From Chelydra serpentina (lineage: Eukaryota; Chordata; Testudines; Chelydridae), in NCBI GenBank assembly GCA_037349315.1, contig JBAIAC010000023.1:40411501-40475500 (forward strand): 64,000 nucleotides of DNA, read 5' to 3'. A program made the position numbers and the translations under genes. Below, piece by piece: positions 11,857-23,287 of the stretch; within the stretch, counting starts at the first letter, position 1; the number at the start of each line of letters is the position of its first letter. The notes beneath the pieces are model-generated. The model did no database searches. It was not told where the DNA came from and was given only the letters and a program-made list of their open reading frames with translations.

Positions 11857-12930
11857 CATAGGCGGCGAGTTATATGGGCTGATGGTGCCCATGCTCCAGC
11901 AATATTCAGAGCCGGGAGCCCTGCTCCACCAGTATTTGGAGCTGGGTCTCTCCCCCGGCCCTGCCTGGAACGGGCCCCGAGTGTCCCTGCCGCATTGAAA
12001 GTGGTGCTCGGCTCTCCAGTGCCTGCCTGTGCGCGCTGCCGGCTGCTCCTATGGCAACAAGAGACGCGGGCAGCAGGCTGAGGCACTGGGGGGAGGGGGC
12101 ACACACGTGCTTGTCCTCCCCTCCCCCAGCACCCACCAGGAGGAGATGCCGAGGGGACTTCCAGCGGGAGACCTGATCCCAGTGGGCCTCACTCACCTGA
12201 GCAGCTGCTGGGGCTTCGGTGAGTGTTTGACCCTGTGATCGGCACCCCCCCCCCCCCACACACACACAGCCACCACTCCTGCCCCACGCTGGGCAAGGGG
12301 CAGCCCCATCCCCCACCCCCAGAGTGTGCTGCTGGTGGGGACAGGAGAGGGGGATCCCTCCCCCAGAGCTCGCTGCTGCGGGGGGTGGGGGGGGAGTCCT
12401 CCTCTCTGGCCCCAGTCCCGGGGCAGCCTGCCTGTACCCCAAACTCATCCCCAGGCCTGCCCCACCCCAGAGCCCACACCCCCAGCCAGAGCTTTCACCC
12501 CCGCACCGCACCCTCAACCCTCTTCCCTAGCCCTGAGCCCCTCCAACACCCCAAACACCTTATCCCCAGCCAGAGCCCTCACCCCCCCGCACTCTAACCC
12601 TCTGCCCCAACCCTGAACCCCCCTCCTGCATCATGAATCCCTCATCCCCAGCCCCACAGCCCTCATGCCACACCCCAACCCTCTGCCATAGCCCTGAGCT
12701 CCCTCCAACACCCCAAACCTCTCATCCCCACCCCTGCACCCCTCCTTCCCCCCCCCCCAAACTCCCTCCCAGGGCCTGCACCCCAATCCCCTGCCCCATC
12801 CCAGAGCCTGCACCGCAGACCTCCTCCCCCACCTAAACTCCCTCCCAGAGCCTTGGGCAGGTGGGGGGTGGAGTTTGGGTGGGTGTGGAGTTTGGGCACC
12901 ACCAAAATTTCTACAAACCTGCCACCCCTG
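11857..12930. mobile_element. hAT-type element inside the LTR
   Basis: The ends CATAGGCGGCGAGTT and, in reverse complement, CAGGGGTGGCAGGTT are an imperfect inverted repeat that continues to a shared TGGTG(C)CCA. The flanks ACAGTGAC and GAAGTGAT agree at the central AGTGA, consistent with a decayed 8-bp hAT target duplication. The middle (12240-12860) is C-rich low-complexity sequence with repeated CCCCAACCCT/CCTCATCCCC text, which produces long spurious open frames on both strands. No transposase is visible. Confidence 0.65.
12240..12860. repeat. C-rich low-complexity minisatellite
   Basis: Degenerate repeats of CCCCA(A/G)CCCTN and CTCATCCCCAGCC run through the core of the hAT element, with C homopolymers of up to 11-12. 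It explains the 203-codon and other long open frames here, which are compositional artefacts. Confidence 0.7.
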
Positions 12931-13624
12931 GAAGTGATGGAATAAACTGCAGGTTCAAATCAAGTCTCTACACAGCTGGGATGGGTCCTTCAGTCCTTTG
13001 TTGAAAGCTTCAGTTTGTAGCAAAGTTCCTCCAGAGGTAAGAAGCAGGACCGAAGACAAAATGGAGATGAGGCATCAGCCTTTTATAGTCTTTTCCAGGT
13101 GTAAGAACACCTCTTTGTTCTTAATGTGGAAAATTACAGCCAAAATGGAGTTTGGAGTCACATGGGCAAGTCCCTGCATACCTTGCTGAGCCACAAGGCA
13201 TGTCTGCCTTCTCTCAATGGGTCAGTTGTGTAGCTGATGGTCCTTAATGGGCCATCAAGCAGGCTAGGCAGAGCTGACACCAACTTGTCTGGGGTGTCAC
13301 TCAGAAGCACAGCACAAGTTTGAAATACAGACAGTATAGAGCCAATATTCATAACTTTAAATACAAAAACGATGCATGCATACAGACAGCATAATCATAA
13401 CCAGCAAACCGTAACCTGGTTTTAGACACCTTATTTGACCCCTTTATACAAGATTTGGTGCCACTACAGGACTTTGGTTGCAAAAATGATCTATACGGTC
13501 CCAGATTATGTCAGTAACATCACAACTTGTTCATGATCAGAAAGCAAGTCAGAGGCAGAGCCAGGAACTGAACTAATCTCCTGGCTCCCGGTCCTGTGCT
13601 TTAACCACACAAGATTAGCCTTGT

Positions 13625-15514
13625 CATGCCTTTATGACCTTGGTTTTAATGTCCTCCCTGCCCCCAGTTCATAGGACTATGGGTGTTGGCTGCTTCCTGC
13701 GCAGTGCAATGGGGCTGAGTATAGCTATCCTAGTAACCCTTGGGGAGGAGGTGAGGAGGGAAGAGACAATCAGACGGTTTGATTTTTTTTAACACTATAA
13801 ACACTGTAGGGGCTATTGCATATTTTAATCTGTCTGGATGCTTCTAGGATTCTCCCCCTCCGCTAAGGATGGGTAGGAGGCCTAATCTTTGCTACTCCTA
13901 GTGCAATGGCTCCTAGCATGGTATAGTGAGTTGAGAGGGAGCTGGCGATGAAAACCGGTAACCAGAGAACTTTGCTACTAGCTGACCTGGCTAATCCCAG
14001 ATTACACATGGGGCTTTTTGTATTAGTGGCTGAAAAATGCCCAGAGGGTTTTTTTTCCCCAGCAGTAGAGCATGGGACGAGCATGTGACAGGACTGCTCT
14101 GCTCAGCGACATACAGATCCTACAGACTTATGTTTTTCCCATTAAGCTGTTCCTGTAGACGTAACAAACAGTCTCCAGATCTTGGCCTAATTGGTCATTT
14201 CTCTTTGGGGTTTCTGTTCACCGGAGAGCTAGCTGGGGCTCTTATCCCTAAACCCGCCCCTGTCCACACACAAAACTGTGTCATGTAAACAGGATGGTAC
14301 CTTCGCTCCGAGGTAGCTGGTGTGGCTAGTGGGTGGGTTAGAGCAGGAGTTCTGCTTGCACTCTGGTAATGCACTTACTTTGCGGCAAGTACACAGAGCC
14401 ACCTGAGTGCTTTAGTCCTCTCATGCCTTCCCACAGACAAGCTCCCCTACAAGTCACTGGACGCCTGCCCTTCCCCAGTGTCTCATTAGGTACAAGCCAC
14501 TGGGAAAGAACCATCGAGCAGCTCAGCTCACTGCAGAGTTAAGGACAATGGGTTGTGCCCTCAGAAGTCCAGCAACACACACTAGCAGCAAGTGCAGCAA
14601 CAGTCAGGACCCAGTAGCTCAGGTGTAACTTTGCAAGCGCAGCCGTTCACGGCTGGGCTGGGCTGGGCTGGCCAACCCTGGTCCCACCCGGGGCTATTGC
14701 TGCAGTCAAGATATAGCCTTATTCTCTCTCCCCCACTCAGCCCCTTGCGAGGCCAGGAGAGCAGAGAGCTGGGGACTAAAGAGCTCCCCTATCTCTGACT
14801 CAGACAGGACTTTGGTCAGGTGTGGAGCTGAGAACAGGTGCTGCCTGTTAGCCCAGGTGCTGCCAATTGGCCCTGCCTCAGCACCCAGCCATACATGCTT
14901 TAAAAGGTCAGTGCACAGAGTCCTTTAGGACTTAAGGAGATTATAGGTAGGAGCCTCTGTTACAAACCAGAACATTATACTTGTTCTTAGCCGTTCAGAG
15001 GCCTGTAGTGGGGGAAGGTAGATACTTCCCTTTGGCAGCCAAATAAGGTACGTTTCACATTGACAGTCCTGTGATTTGTTGCTTAAGTGGCTACCCTGTA
15101 ACTTGTGGAGGCAGTAGGACAGCCATGTGTGGAGAGAGTTGCATCCCTTAAAGGTCTTGCTGTGACCCAAGAGACACAGGTGTACTTGGGTTGTACCTGT
15201 AGTTACAGAACCAGGCACGGGGCTGCTCCTTTGTTATGTGCCCCCTGCCCCATCTATGTGGGGCAGTGTTTTCCCCAGGACTATCTTGCTGCCCTTCTGC
15301 TTTTTGTTCTGTTTCTGCCCCCCCCCCCCCATCTTAAATTCAAACTGTAGCTATGTCCTGGCCTGAGAGAGGGACTTCATTGGGCTCTTCCATCTTCTGT
15401 TCTCCTGGACCTGTGAGTCATGCAATGCAATCACCTTATTCTGCAGCACCTTGGCTACCTGGCATTCTGATCCATTAGTCTGTGCTAATAATGCAAGAGG
15501 CCCCCATCGGGGTT
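13625..15514. other. Intergenic sequence, no gene seen
   Basis: No gene recognised. A GGCTG tandem stretch lies at about 14651-14671. Open frames of 60-97 codons lack motifs and splice context. Confidence 0.45.
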
Positions 15515-15573
15515 GGGGCTATTGGACCATATACCTTGCTATGACCACATAGCAAGGTATATGGTCCAGCCCC
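15515..15573. repeat. Near-perfect hairpin (20-bp arms, 4-nt loop)
   Basis: Bases 15524-15543 and 15548-15567 are exact reverse complements around the loop ACCA. Outside a 3-nt bulge (ATT, 15521-15523), the stem continues with GGGGCT (15515-15520) pairing to AGCCCC (15568-15573), for 26 pairs in all. It lies just upstream of a CR1 3' end. The loop is too short for a typical microRNA precursor. A template-switch inverted duplication is the simplest origin. Confidence 0.85.
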
Positions 15574-15604
15574 AAAGAGCTTTCAGTGTAAATAGATGGA
15601 AAAA

Positions 15605-16045
15605 GGATGGTATAATTCCCACCCAAGGGCCTTATAATGAGAGGCTAAAGATGCTTCAACTATTAAATTTATCCCAGTGATAGACTTGATCAGTCAACAA
15701 GTACCTCGGTGAGGAGAAGATTTCTGATACCAGACTGCTCTTTAACCTAGCAGAAGGCATTCTGAGATGCAGTGGCTGGAAGCTGGGGCTAGGCAAAGGC
15801 TAGCAATAAGGTATGCATTTTTAACTGTGAGGGTAATTCATGGTTGCAACCTAGGGAGTTGTTGGATTCTCCAGCATTTGCAGTATTTAAATCAAGACTG
15901 GATCTTTCTGAAAGAGCTGCAGTAGCTGAGCCAGAAGCTATGGGCTGGGTGGCAGAGTTACTGATGAAACTGTCTGGCCTGTGTTATGCTGGAGGTCAAA
16001 CTAGGTGATTGTAAAAGTTCTGTAAAAATCTCTGACTCTTCCCAT
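15605..16045 (+). mobile_element. CR1 LINE 3' end
   Basis: The sequence follows the 3' end of CR1 retrotransposons in order: a TAATGAGAGGCTAAAGATGC stretch, TTTAAATCAAGACTGGAT, GGCCTGTGTTATGCTGGAGG, then TCAAACTAGGTGATTG. The last two match the common CR1 text 'tgttatgcaggaggtcagactagatgat'. It is 5'-truncated, as usual for CR1, and has no intact frame. Confidence 0.7.
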
Positions 16046-16459
16046 TCCCCTATTCCTCAGGTGTGGAATGCTAGGCCAGCCCTTTCCCTGGGGCTAGACA
16101 CTGGGAGTGGGCTTGGGCTCTGGGCCATCCTAAGGGGTAGGGGGTTTGGAAATGGCTTTGTCCTTCTTTGGCCACGCCCATGCCAGCTGGGCTCCAGGAT
16201 AATGGTACCTGCTGGTCTCCCAGGACCACCTCTCCTGTAAAGTTTTTTGCTTCATGTAAAATTGATGTTGCTAATGCAGCCCCGGCCCTGAGCAGAGTTA
16301 CTATAATGCTGCTGGGGGATAGCAGCAATGGAGGCAGCGCTCTGGGAGTGGCTACTGTGCTGAACAAAGAAACCCACCTGCTCTCTCTGGAGGTACCGTC
16401 CAGTTGTCCAAAAGCTTCCTCTAGGGGGTCCCACAGTGCCATGCTGAAGTGTTATCCCT

Positions 16460-16600
16460 GTGTCACAGGTGGGGAAACTGCAGTAGAGGGAGACAGTGAG
16501 TTGCCCAAGGTCACATAATCTTGGCCAAATTGGGAATAGAACTCAGGTCTCCTGATTCCCAGCCCTGTGCTCTAGCTACTAGACCATGCAGTAGCAGGAT
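16460..16600 (-). repeat. tRNA-SINE head, minus strand
   Basis: On the minus strand it reads from a tRNA-like head (CTAGTAGCTAGAGCACAGGG) through a B-box-like GAGTTCTATTCCC into the TGTGACCTTGGGCAACTCAC core and the CAGTTTCCCCACCTGTGACA segment. It matches the family at 4420-4680 and is truncated before the tail. Confidence 0.65.
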
Positions 16601-18292
16601 CAGACTTCTATGCAGCCTGCCAGTTTTGGGGGGAGGGGGAGACTGTTCCGTGCGCCACGCTGGGACTATTCCATTCACAGTCCTTGTGGCCCACCATCTG
16701 ACCTGCTCCCCTTCTCAAAGAGGGTGGATGGACAGGTCCTCCAGCTGCTATGTCTATTTTGCAATCTATTGCATCCTGTAGCCGTGGGTCTATGTATATT
16801 TTAAGGTCACCGTTTCTGACCATCTCTCTGCTTTTCTGCTGCCCAGGGAGGATGAGCCAATCCAGACACCACATCCCCAGAGCCACATCGCTGCTTGCAC
16901 CATCACAGCTGTTAACTTCACTGCTGTCAAGTGTACCTCCATAGAGAGGGTGACCTGTTGCTGGCTGCGGCACAGAGGAACGCGGCTGCCAAGCGGTTAA
17001 CCAGTTGCAATCGGAGGCACATTAATTTCCACTCTACTGTGAGGAGGAACCCTGTTTATTAAATGGAATGTCACCAGGCTAGAGGGGAAATGTCTCTGTC
17101 CAGCCTTGAAGAGGGCGTGCTGGTGAGTAACAAACACATGCTGACTTGCTAGTGTCCCTCTGAATCCCAGGTGGGTGGCTGGTCTGAAGCCTTCTGGCTG
17201 CTCTGGGTAACTGCATGGGCCAGAGCTTTTAACGCTAGCCTGATCTCAAACACAGCAACTGCCTAGCTGCAGAAGCCTCTGCTGAGATGAGTCTTGTCTG
17301 AGTCATGTACACCAGTGGTTTTTAGTCAGGGATATGCCTAGGTCTTCCAGGGGGTACATCAGCTCATCTAAATATTTGGCTAGTTTTACAACAGACTTCA
17401 TAAAAAGCACTGGCGAAGTCAGAACAAACGAAAGTTTCATACAGACAATGACTTGTTTATACTGCTCTGTATACTCTCTACTGAAATGGAAGTACAATAT
17501 TTATATTCCAGTTAGCTTATTTTATAATTATATGGTAAAAATGAGAAAGTAAGGAATTTTTTTCAGTAATAGTGTGCTGTGACACTTGTATTTTTGTCTG
17601 ATTTTTTGTAAGTAAGTAGTTTTTGAAGTGAGGTGAAACTTGGGGTACCCAAGACAGTCAGACTCCTGAAAGGGGCACAGTAGCCTGGATCGGATGAGAG
17701 CCACTGACTTACACAGCTGCCAGCAGAAGCAGTGAATTCCAGACTGTGCAGCGATTCAAACACCCCTCCGATAGCCCTGGATGCTGCAGAACCAACCCAC
17801 GTTCACCCAACATGAGCTCAGGGTTACTGCCTCCCAAGCAGCCATTATTGGAAGGCGCAAAGTGCGGGGAGCCCTAGCTGGCACATGTGATCTTTCTGTG
17901 TGTTTCCTCTTCGCCGACGCCACCGACTGACTCTCCTGACAATGTTTGTGATCCTCCTATACAACCCCAATTGGGATTCGAGTTTCAAGAGAGCTTGTTT
18001 GTTCTCTCTAACTAAAGAAGTGGCTGGATTTTCCCCCCCTAAGACTCAGCAAATTGGGTACAGGTTAGGTGCCGAGCTCTCTTGAAAAATCTGGCTGTAA
18101 GTGTCCCAGCGGGAGCTACCAGATGCTGAGCACTTGCCCATGAAGCTCAGGCAGTGCTTAATTTGTGCCAGGGCTTGCCAGAGCTGAGCCCAGGCCCCTC
18201 TGGGCTTGACAGTTCATAGCCCCGGCCCCTCTGGGCTTGCCACATCAGTTATGGGTTGGTTAAATCTGTATTTTATTAGTGTTTTTCCATAA
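16601..18292. other. Intergenic sequence, no gene seen
   Basis: No gene recognised. At 18190-18242 there is a short tandem duplication of GGCCCCTCTGGGCTTG. Nothing else is well bounded. Confidence 0.45.
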
Positions 18293-18301
18293 CGTCTATC
18301 A

Positions 18302-18892
18302 CAGCAATTCTCAAACTGTGGGTCAGGACCCCAAAGTGGGTTGGGGACCCCATTTTAATGGGGTCACCAGGCCTGGCATTAGACTTGCTGGGGCCTGGGG
18401 CAGAGGCCGAAGCCTGAGCCCTGCCACGGGGCTGAAGCCCTTGGGCGGTGGGGCTCAGGTTACAAGCCTGGTGGGGCTTTGGCTTTGCCCCAACTACCTG
18501 GGGTGGCGAGCAGGGCCGGCTTTAGGTCGATTCCCCCGACTCTGGGGAATCGGGGCTCCGCGCCGGCGCCTTTTTAATTTTTACTCACCCTGCGGCACTC
18601 CTGGTCTTTGGCGGCACTTCGGCGGCGGGTCCTTCACTCGCTCTGGGTCATTGGCGGCATTTCGGCAGCGGGTACTTCAGCGGCGGGTCCTTCACTCGCT
18701 GAAGTGCTGCCGAAGACCCGGAGCATCGCAGGGTGAGTAGAAGCGGGTCCCGAATTGGGCCCCGCACTTGCTAAAGCCGGCCCTGGTGGCGGGGCTCAGG
18801 GGGGCTCAGGCTTTGTTCCCCACTCCTGGCGTGATGTAATAATTTTTGTTATCAGAAGGGGCTCACGGTGCAATGAAGGTTGAGAACCCCTG
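18302..18892. mobile_element. hAT MITE with a second hAT MITE inside
   Basis: Left end CAGCAATTCTCAAACTGTG, right end in reverse complement CAGGGGTTCTCAACCTT, and a perfect 8-bp target duplication GTCTATCA (18294-18301 and 18893-18900). After removing the nested element (18511-18785) the outer MITE is about 310 bp. It is non-coding. Confidence 0.85.
18511..18785. mobile_element. Nested hAT MITE (275 bp)
   Basis: A perfect 15-bp terminal inverted repeat CAGGGCCGGCTTTAG / CTAAAGCCGGCCCTG is flanked by GTGGCGAG (18503-18510) and GTGGCGGG (18786-18793), a 7-of-8 match. The inside contains repeated GGCGGGTCCTTCACTCGCT. It inserted into the older hAT MITE around it. Confidence 0.85.
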
Positions 18893-18900
18893 GTCTATCA

Positions 18901-21900
18901 CATGGGGCCTGGTGAAGTGATTCTCCTAATTTGAGGAAAGCAGCTGTCCGTTACAAAACCACATGCTGACATGACCTAGCTAAGTAAACTAGCTGCTGAT
19001 TTGATTGTCCCCGTGCGCCTCCAGAAGCATGAATACCCCCGGCTTGCCTAACCAGGGACTCTTGTCTCCTGGCCCTGCTGGAACAAGAGTATGAGGAGCA
19101 CCCTGGTACAGGCAGCAGGACTGAGATTGTAGGCACTTCAGGAGTCAATGGAAAGGAATTGTCTTTTGTATCATTATCTCTGGCCAACGATTCCAACTAC
19201 TTCTCCATCTAGAGACTAGTTCTCAACTGATAGCAGTCAGGGCTTGTATTTAGCAATCGCGAAGGAGTCGACTAGGCTGGAATTTGTTTTCTGGGCCCTG
19301 GCTGGTTCCAGTGCAAATACAACCTGCCAGAATACAGAGTTGAAAACAAATCCAGGAACGTGGTCTCTTGGGACCCGTCCCTTGACATGACCTTTGTCCT
19401 TGCAATGTAAATTTGCCAAGTAAAAAAACATAGGCAGATCTGGGGGAGGAGGGGAGGTGCGCCCTATATTTTCTGAGTGCTAGATATGTGTCCCAAACCA
19501 AAACTCCCACTTCACATCCCAGAACCATGGGGAGTGGGGGGAATATGGGGGTAGGGTTTGAATCTGAAGCGTCCAATAAAATTTCAAGAGCAGCCTATTT
19601 GTCCCTTTTTGCTTTAGCCTTGGGCTGTAATTCTGTTCATTTACTAACCAACAGCTAGAGGTGGCTAAGCCTTAACTCTTGTCCATTCCTTGCCTGCAAG
19701 AATGTGCAGACATCAAACTCTAGCTGTGGAACAGACTTCTAATTTAGTAGTCACCCTGGATCTGGCATGAGCAGTACTAAATACAGGGTCAGCTATTGTT
19801 AAGAGGCTGCTCCGCTGCTTTTATTTAACGTATCTTTTGTCCTTGAAGTTATCGGGTTTTCTAAACAGATCAAACAGTCCCACACTCCAGATGAACTGCT
19901 CTGGGCTTGTTCCATATGTTTAATTTCACTCTTGACTTTGCAATAGTTGACCTTCTGATTCCATTAAATCTGATCCCCGTCAAAAATAGTTTGACTGGTG
20001 GCTGCTGGATTGAACCAGTGCATGATCTCTTCCACAATAAGGAAAGGACTCTGGAGGCAAGATAAAGTTAGATGGAACACACTGCCACCATGTTCCTTAC
20101 TGCCTGACCTAAACAGTAGAACAGGGTGAACTGTAATAGTGAGGTTCCCTTTACATATTTACTTGAAATGGGAAAGCTCACACAATCAAAGCTTTCCAAC
20201 ACAGACCTGATCGATACAGTGAAAATAGCCTCTTGCAAGACTTCTAAGCTTGGCTAAAACCAAAGGCACAGAGAAATATCCTCGTAATATGAGGTAAGCA
20301 GAGCCTGGTGCGTAATGTGATTGTGACTTACATTGCTGCAAAATTGTGGATTGTTTTTAAATTGCCACATAACTTTGCTTCAGAAGCTTAGCTTTCATTT
20401 AAGCAAAAGCCATAATCCTTGGCCTTTATGCTTGGGAAGATACTAAACTAATGCTGGGATGTTTGCCTGAGTCTGCAGCTCTTAAACAGTGTGAGCTGCC
20501 CAGGTCATTCCAGTGGAGGATGAATTCTGAAACATGACAATTTGAGGGCTAGCATGAACTATTTCACATCGCTGATCACTTTTGCATAAACATCCAGCTA
20601 CTGTACGTGCATGTCAATTTTGCATGTAGGGGCAGATGTCGGGAGGTATGCAGTGAAGCAGCAAGTTGCTGGGGTGGGGAACAAGGAATTAAAACTCCCT
20701 CCTTCAAGTTTTAGTTCCTCTGCTGCTGCTCAAAAGAGAGAGAAAGAGGGGATAGATCCCCTGCCCAGCTCCAAAAAGCATCAGATCCCTCTTGGACACC
20801 AAAACCAGCTTCCATATTATCGTGAGTGTCAAAAACCCCAACTGCTCCATGTCCAAAACAATTCCTCCTTCCCCCGCCCCTCCCCACCTTAAGCAACATA
20901 GCTACACTGATCTGCAGCATAAGGAACGTTGAACATCGGGAGCAGCATAAAATAAACGTAATATTGGAATACACCATTTACACACACAAGCCCTGATTGG
21001 ATTAGATGGGGGAGGGGAGAGGGGCAGTGAAGGAGAAAGGGCTTGGAGGAAGCGGTGACACACTATTTGGGGTCCCTGCTGCATAATTTAGATCTCATGT
21101 CCTCATAGGACCTAGGGCCTTGGAAATCAGTGGAATTAACCCACTTTTTATTTGTTTAGAGTTCTGGGTTGGTTTTCAGTTGCGAGCTGAGGGGCAGATT
21201 GCTTCTATCTGATCCCATCCCCTTGCTTCCACACGACACTTGGTTTAACAAGGGCTTGGGGCAAATCCCAGTTAGTGTAGCCCCCCGCAGGTTTCAAGGC
21301 AGCTAGTATAGTAGTCCTTGAGACTTCCCATCTAAGCCGTGCAAGTTGCAGGGACCATCAGGTCCCTCATGAAAAAGCTGAGCTCCTGGAAGATCTTAAC
21401 CCTGGCTGAAATTGGACACTAGGTGGCTGTGAAAATTCCACTCTTTGATGGTGTGTGTGTGTAACTTTTGTTTTTCTGCCTGCCCCACTGGGACTTTGTA
21501 TCTGTCCCGCACTCTTCCCCTTAGTACTGGAGTGGCTTATGTGAAAGTTGATTGTTGTCCTTGCTGGGGAGTGTGATGTATAATCATGTTTTATATTTAC
21601 ATATTCTTACTGTGAGAAAGTTATGGGGAAGGGCAGTCTCTTGCACTCTGTTCTGAAAGCAATGAGATCCATGGTCATTCTAATCTCTTATGGCAGATTT
21701 TCTGCATCCCTCTGCAGATAGAGCTCAGATCCCAGTTTTGAGCCTCTGAGATAGTCAGTGTAGCAAAATCTGGATTTGCAAGAATTTGAAATGGTTAATT
21801 TAAATGTTAATAGCATAAAACACTTGTAAACTGTGTTGGTAACTCTATTTCCCATTGCAAATGGCTCATTAGTACAGTGTGCCATACTTCTAATTTAAGA

Positions 21901-22750
21901 AAAAACTATGACTGTCCCATTTCTTACCATGACAAAACTGCCACCTTTGTAATGACTTCTTATCACAAGGTTATCCCTAGCTGTTAAACTCCCCATCGTG
22001 TAGGAAAGCAGAAGTAAGTGACCTCTGTCACTTGACAAATCCAATCCAGCCTACACAGCGCACGCACCTCCTTTCCAGTGCTGCACTTCAGTTACAGGAC
22101 CCATTGATATCTGTGTAAATCAGGCTGGTGTTCTGGCATTGGCACATCTGACATGGATGAGAGTCGAAAAGAACATAAAGTCCCTGGCGTGCTGTTACAA
22201 TGTACTGAGTGGCGTTCCTGAAACAAGTTGCATAATAGCCAGGGCTGGTTCTTGGGGGCTGAGAGATTGGTCGGGCACCCCTCTATCGGAGAGCAGAATC
22301 TGACGAATAGCAGAAGCTCTGAGCAATCTTCTGTGGAATCAGAAGGGTCAGAAGCTGAACGTTTGTTCAGTTCTAATAAAAGATCAGCCACCATAAAGTG
22401 GATTAAAAAACCAGGGAACAAGCTGCAGTCCTTTCGGCCCTCCCCAGGGCTTGTGCTTTGTATTGGAGCTGGTGGGAACTAGGGTGCCTCAGGCCAGACA
22501 GATGGTCATAGGACTCCTGGTTGACTCAAGGAAAAGGAAATTGATTTCTCAATCCTGTCATTTGTGTTGTGGCTGAACGCACCGCTTAGTGAGGAAGTGA
22601 AAGCACAAGCCGTGTTACCGGAATTGAACCTGGGGCCTCCAGAACTGTACACATGAGCCTCTGCAGCTTGAACTGAATTCCCTATCTGGGAGCTGCTGTG
22701 GCAGAGTAATGTCCCCTGTGGACTGTGCACACAAGGGGACGAGTAACTCA
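18901..22750. other. Intergenic sequence, no gene seen
   Basis: No coding exon was recognised in 3.8 kb. On the minus strand at about 22615-22680 there is a tRNA-like stretch with a B-box-like GGTTCAATTCC, probably a SINE head. An 84-codon frame at 22228-22482 (+) has no supported homology. Confidence 0.4.
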
Positions 22751-22755
22751 CTGAA

Positions 22756-22984
22756 TAGTAAAAAGAAAAGGAATACTTGTGGCACCTTAGAGTAACAAAT
22801 TTATTTCAGCATAAGCTTTCGTGGACTACAATCCACTTCGTCGGATGCATAGAATGGAACATACAGTAGGAGGATATTTATACATTCAAAGAAACATGAA
22901 AAGGTGGCAGTAACCATACCAACTGTAAAAGGCTAATTAATTGAAAGGAACTGTTATCAGCAGTGAGTTGCACAAGAACAAAAC
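22756..22984 (-). mobile_element. Penelope-like element 3' fragment
   Basis: On the minus strand this is the same 3'-terminal module as the element at 6326-7964, ending in TTTGTTACTC-type text, GGTGCCACAAGTATTCC and CTTTTCTTTTTA. It carries a hammerhead-like motif (22809-22850) with stems GTGGA/TCCAC and GAAA retained. The core reads CCGACGA instead of CUGANGA, so the invariant U4 is replaced by C and the ribozyme is predicted inactive. Confidence 0.7.
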
Positions 22985-22987
22985 TAA

Positions 22988-23284
22988 GCCCTGGTCTACA
23001 CTAGCCCCGAAATTCGAACTAAGATACGCGACTTCAGCTACGTGAATAACGTAGCTGAAGTCGAACTATCTTAGTTCGAATGGAAAAAACACTTACCCGG
23101 GGTCCACACGCGGCGCGCAGGCTCCCCCGTCGACTCCGCCTATTCCGTTCGTCGAGCTGGATTACCAGCGTCGACGGGGGAGCACTTCCTGGTTCGATTT
23201 ATCGCGTCTAGACAAGACGCAATAAATCAAACCCAGAACATCGATCCCGCGCCTCCGACTGGACGCGTAAGTATAGACGTACCC
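22988..23284. mobile_element. Harbinger MITE with internal palindromes
   Basis: The ends GCCCTGGTCTACACT and, in reverse complement, GGGTACGTCTATACT are flanked by TAA on both sides (22985-22987 and 23285-23287), a Harbinger-type TWA duplication. Inside, ATTCGAACTAAGAT...GACTTCAGCTACGT is mirrored by ACGTAGCTGAAGTC...ATCTTAGTTCGAAT, and GTCGACGGGGGA is mirrored by TCCCCCGTCGAC, so the element is largely self-complementary. It is CpG-rich. Confidence 0.8.
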
Positions 23285-23287
23285 TAA

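Larger units (their letters stand above)
11367..13524 (-). mobile_element. Solo LTR interrupted by a hAT element
   Basis: It begins TGTAACGATGC and ends AACATCACA, with a perfect 5-bp target duplication ACTTG (11362-11366 and 13525-13529). Excluding the nested hAT element (11857-12930) the LTR is about 1.08 kb. The minus orientation is suggested by an AATAAA read on that strand (TTTATTCAT at about 11750). The terminal 190 bp match the end of the solo LTR at 8824-10056. No internal retroviral genes are present. Confidence 0.75.
11290..13622 (-). repeat. tRNA-SINE split by an LTR insertion
   Basis: Minus-strand SINE sequence is present in two pieces. The left piece ends with GCAGATGGGGAAACTGAGTC...CCATGACTTG at 11366. 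The right piece resumes at 13525 with ACTTGTTCATGATC...AAGCAAGTCAGAGGCAGAGC and runs to the tRNA-like head near 13600. Removing 11367-13524 and one ACTTG copy restores the continuous order seen in the intact SINE at 4420-4680. This establishes that the SINE was there before the LTR. Confidence 0.7.

Noticed and set aside
11906..12517. 203-codon open frame on the minus strand
   Set aside because: It lies in the C-rich low-complexity core of a hAT element. Long frames occur in several phases and both strands, as composition predicts.
15515..15573. microRNA precursor
   Set aside because: A 4-nt loop and almost perfect pairing over a 59-nt span do not fit a typical Drosha substrate.
22228..22482. 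84-codon open frame with Ser/Glu-rich product
   Set aside because: It looks like repeat-derived sequence, and I could not place it in any protein family.
22615..22680. Possible tRNA gene on the minus strand
   Set aside because: Only a B-box-like GGTTCAATTCC is clear; no complete cloverleaf could be traced, so a SINE head is more likely.
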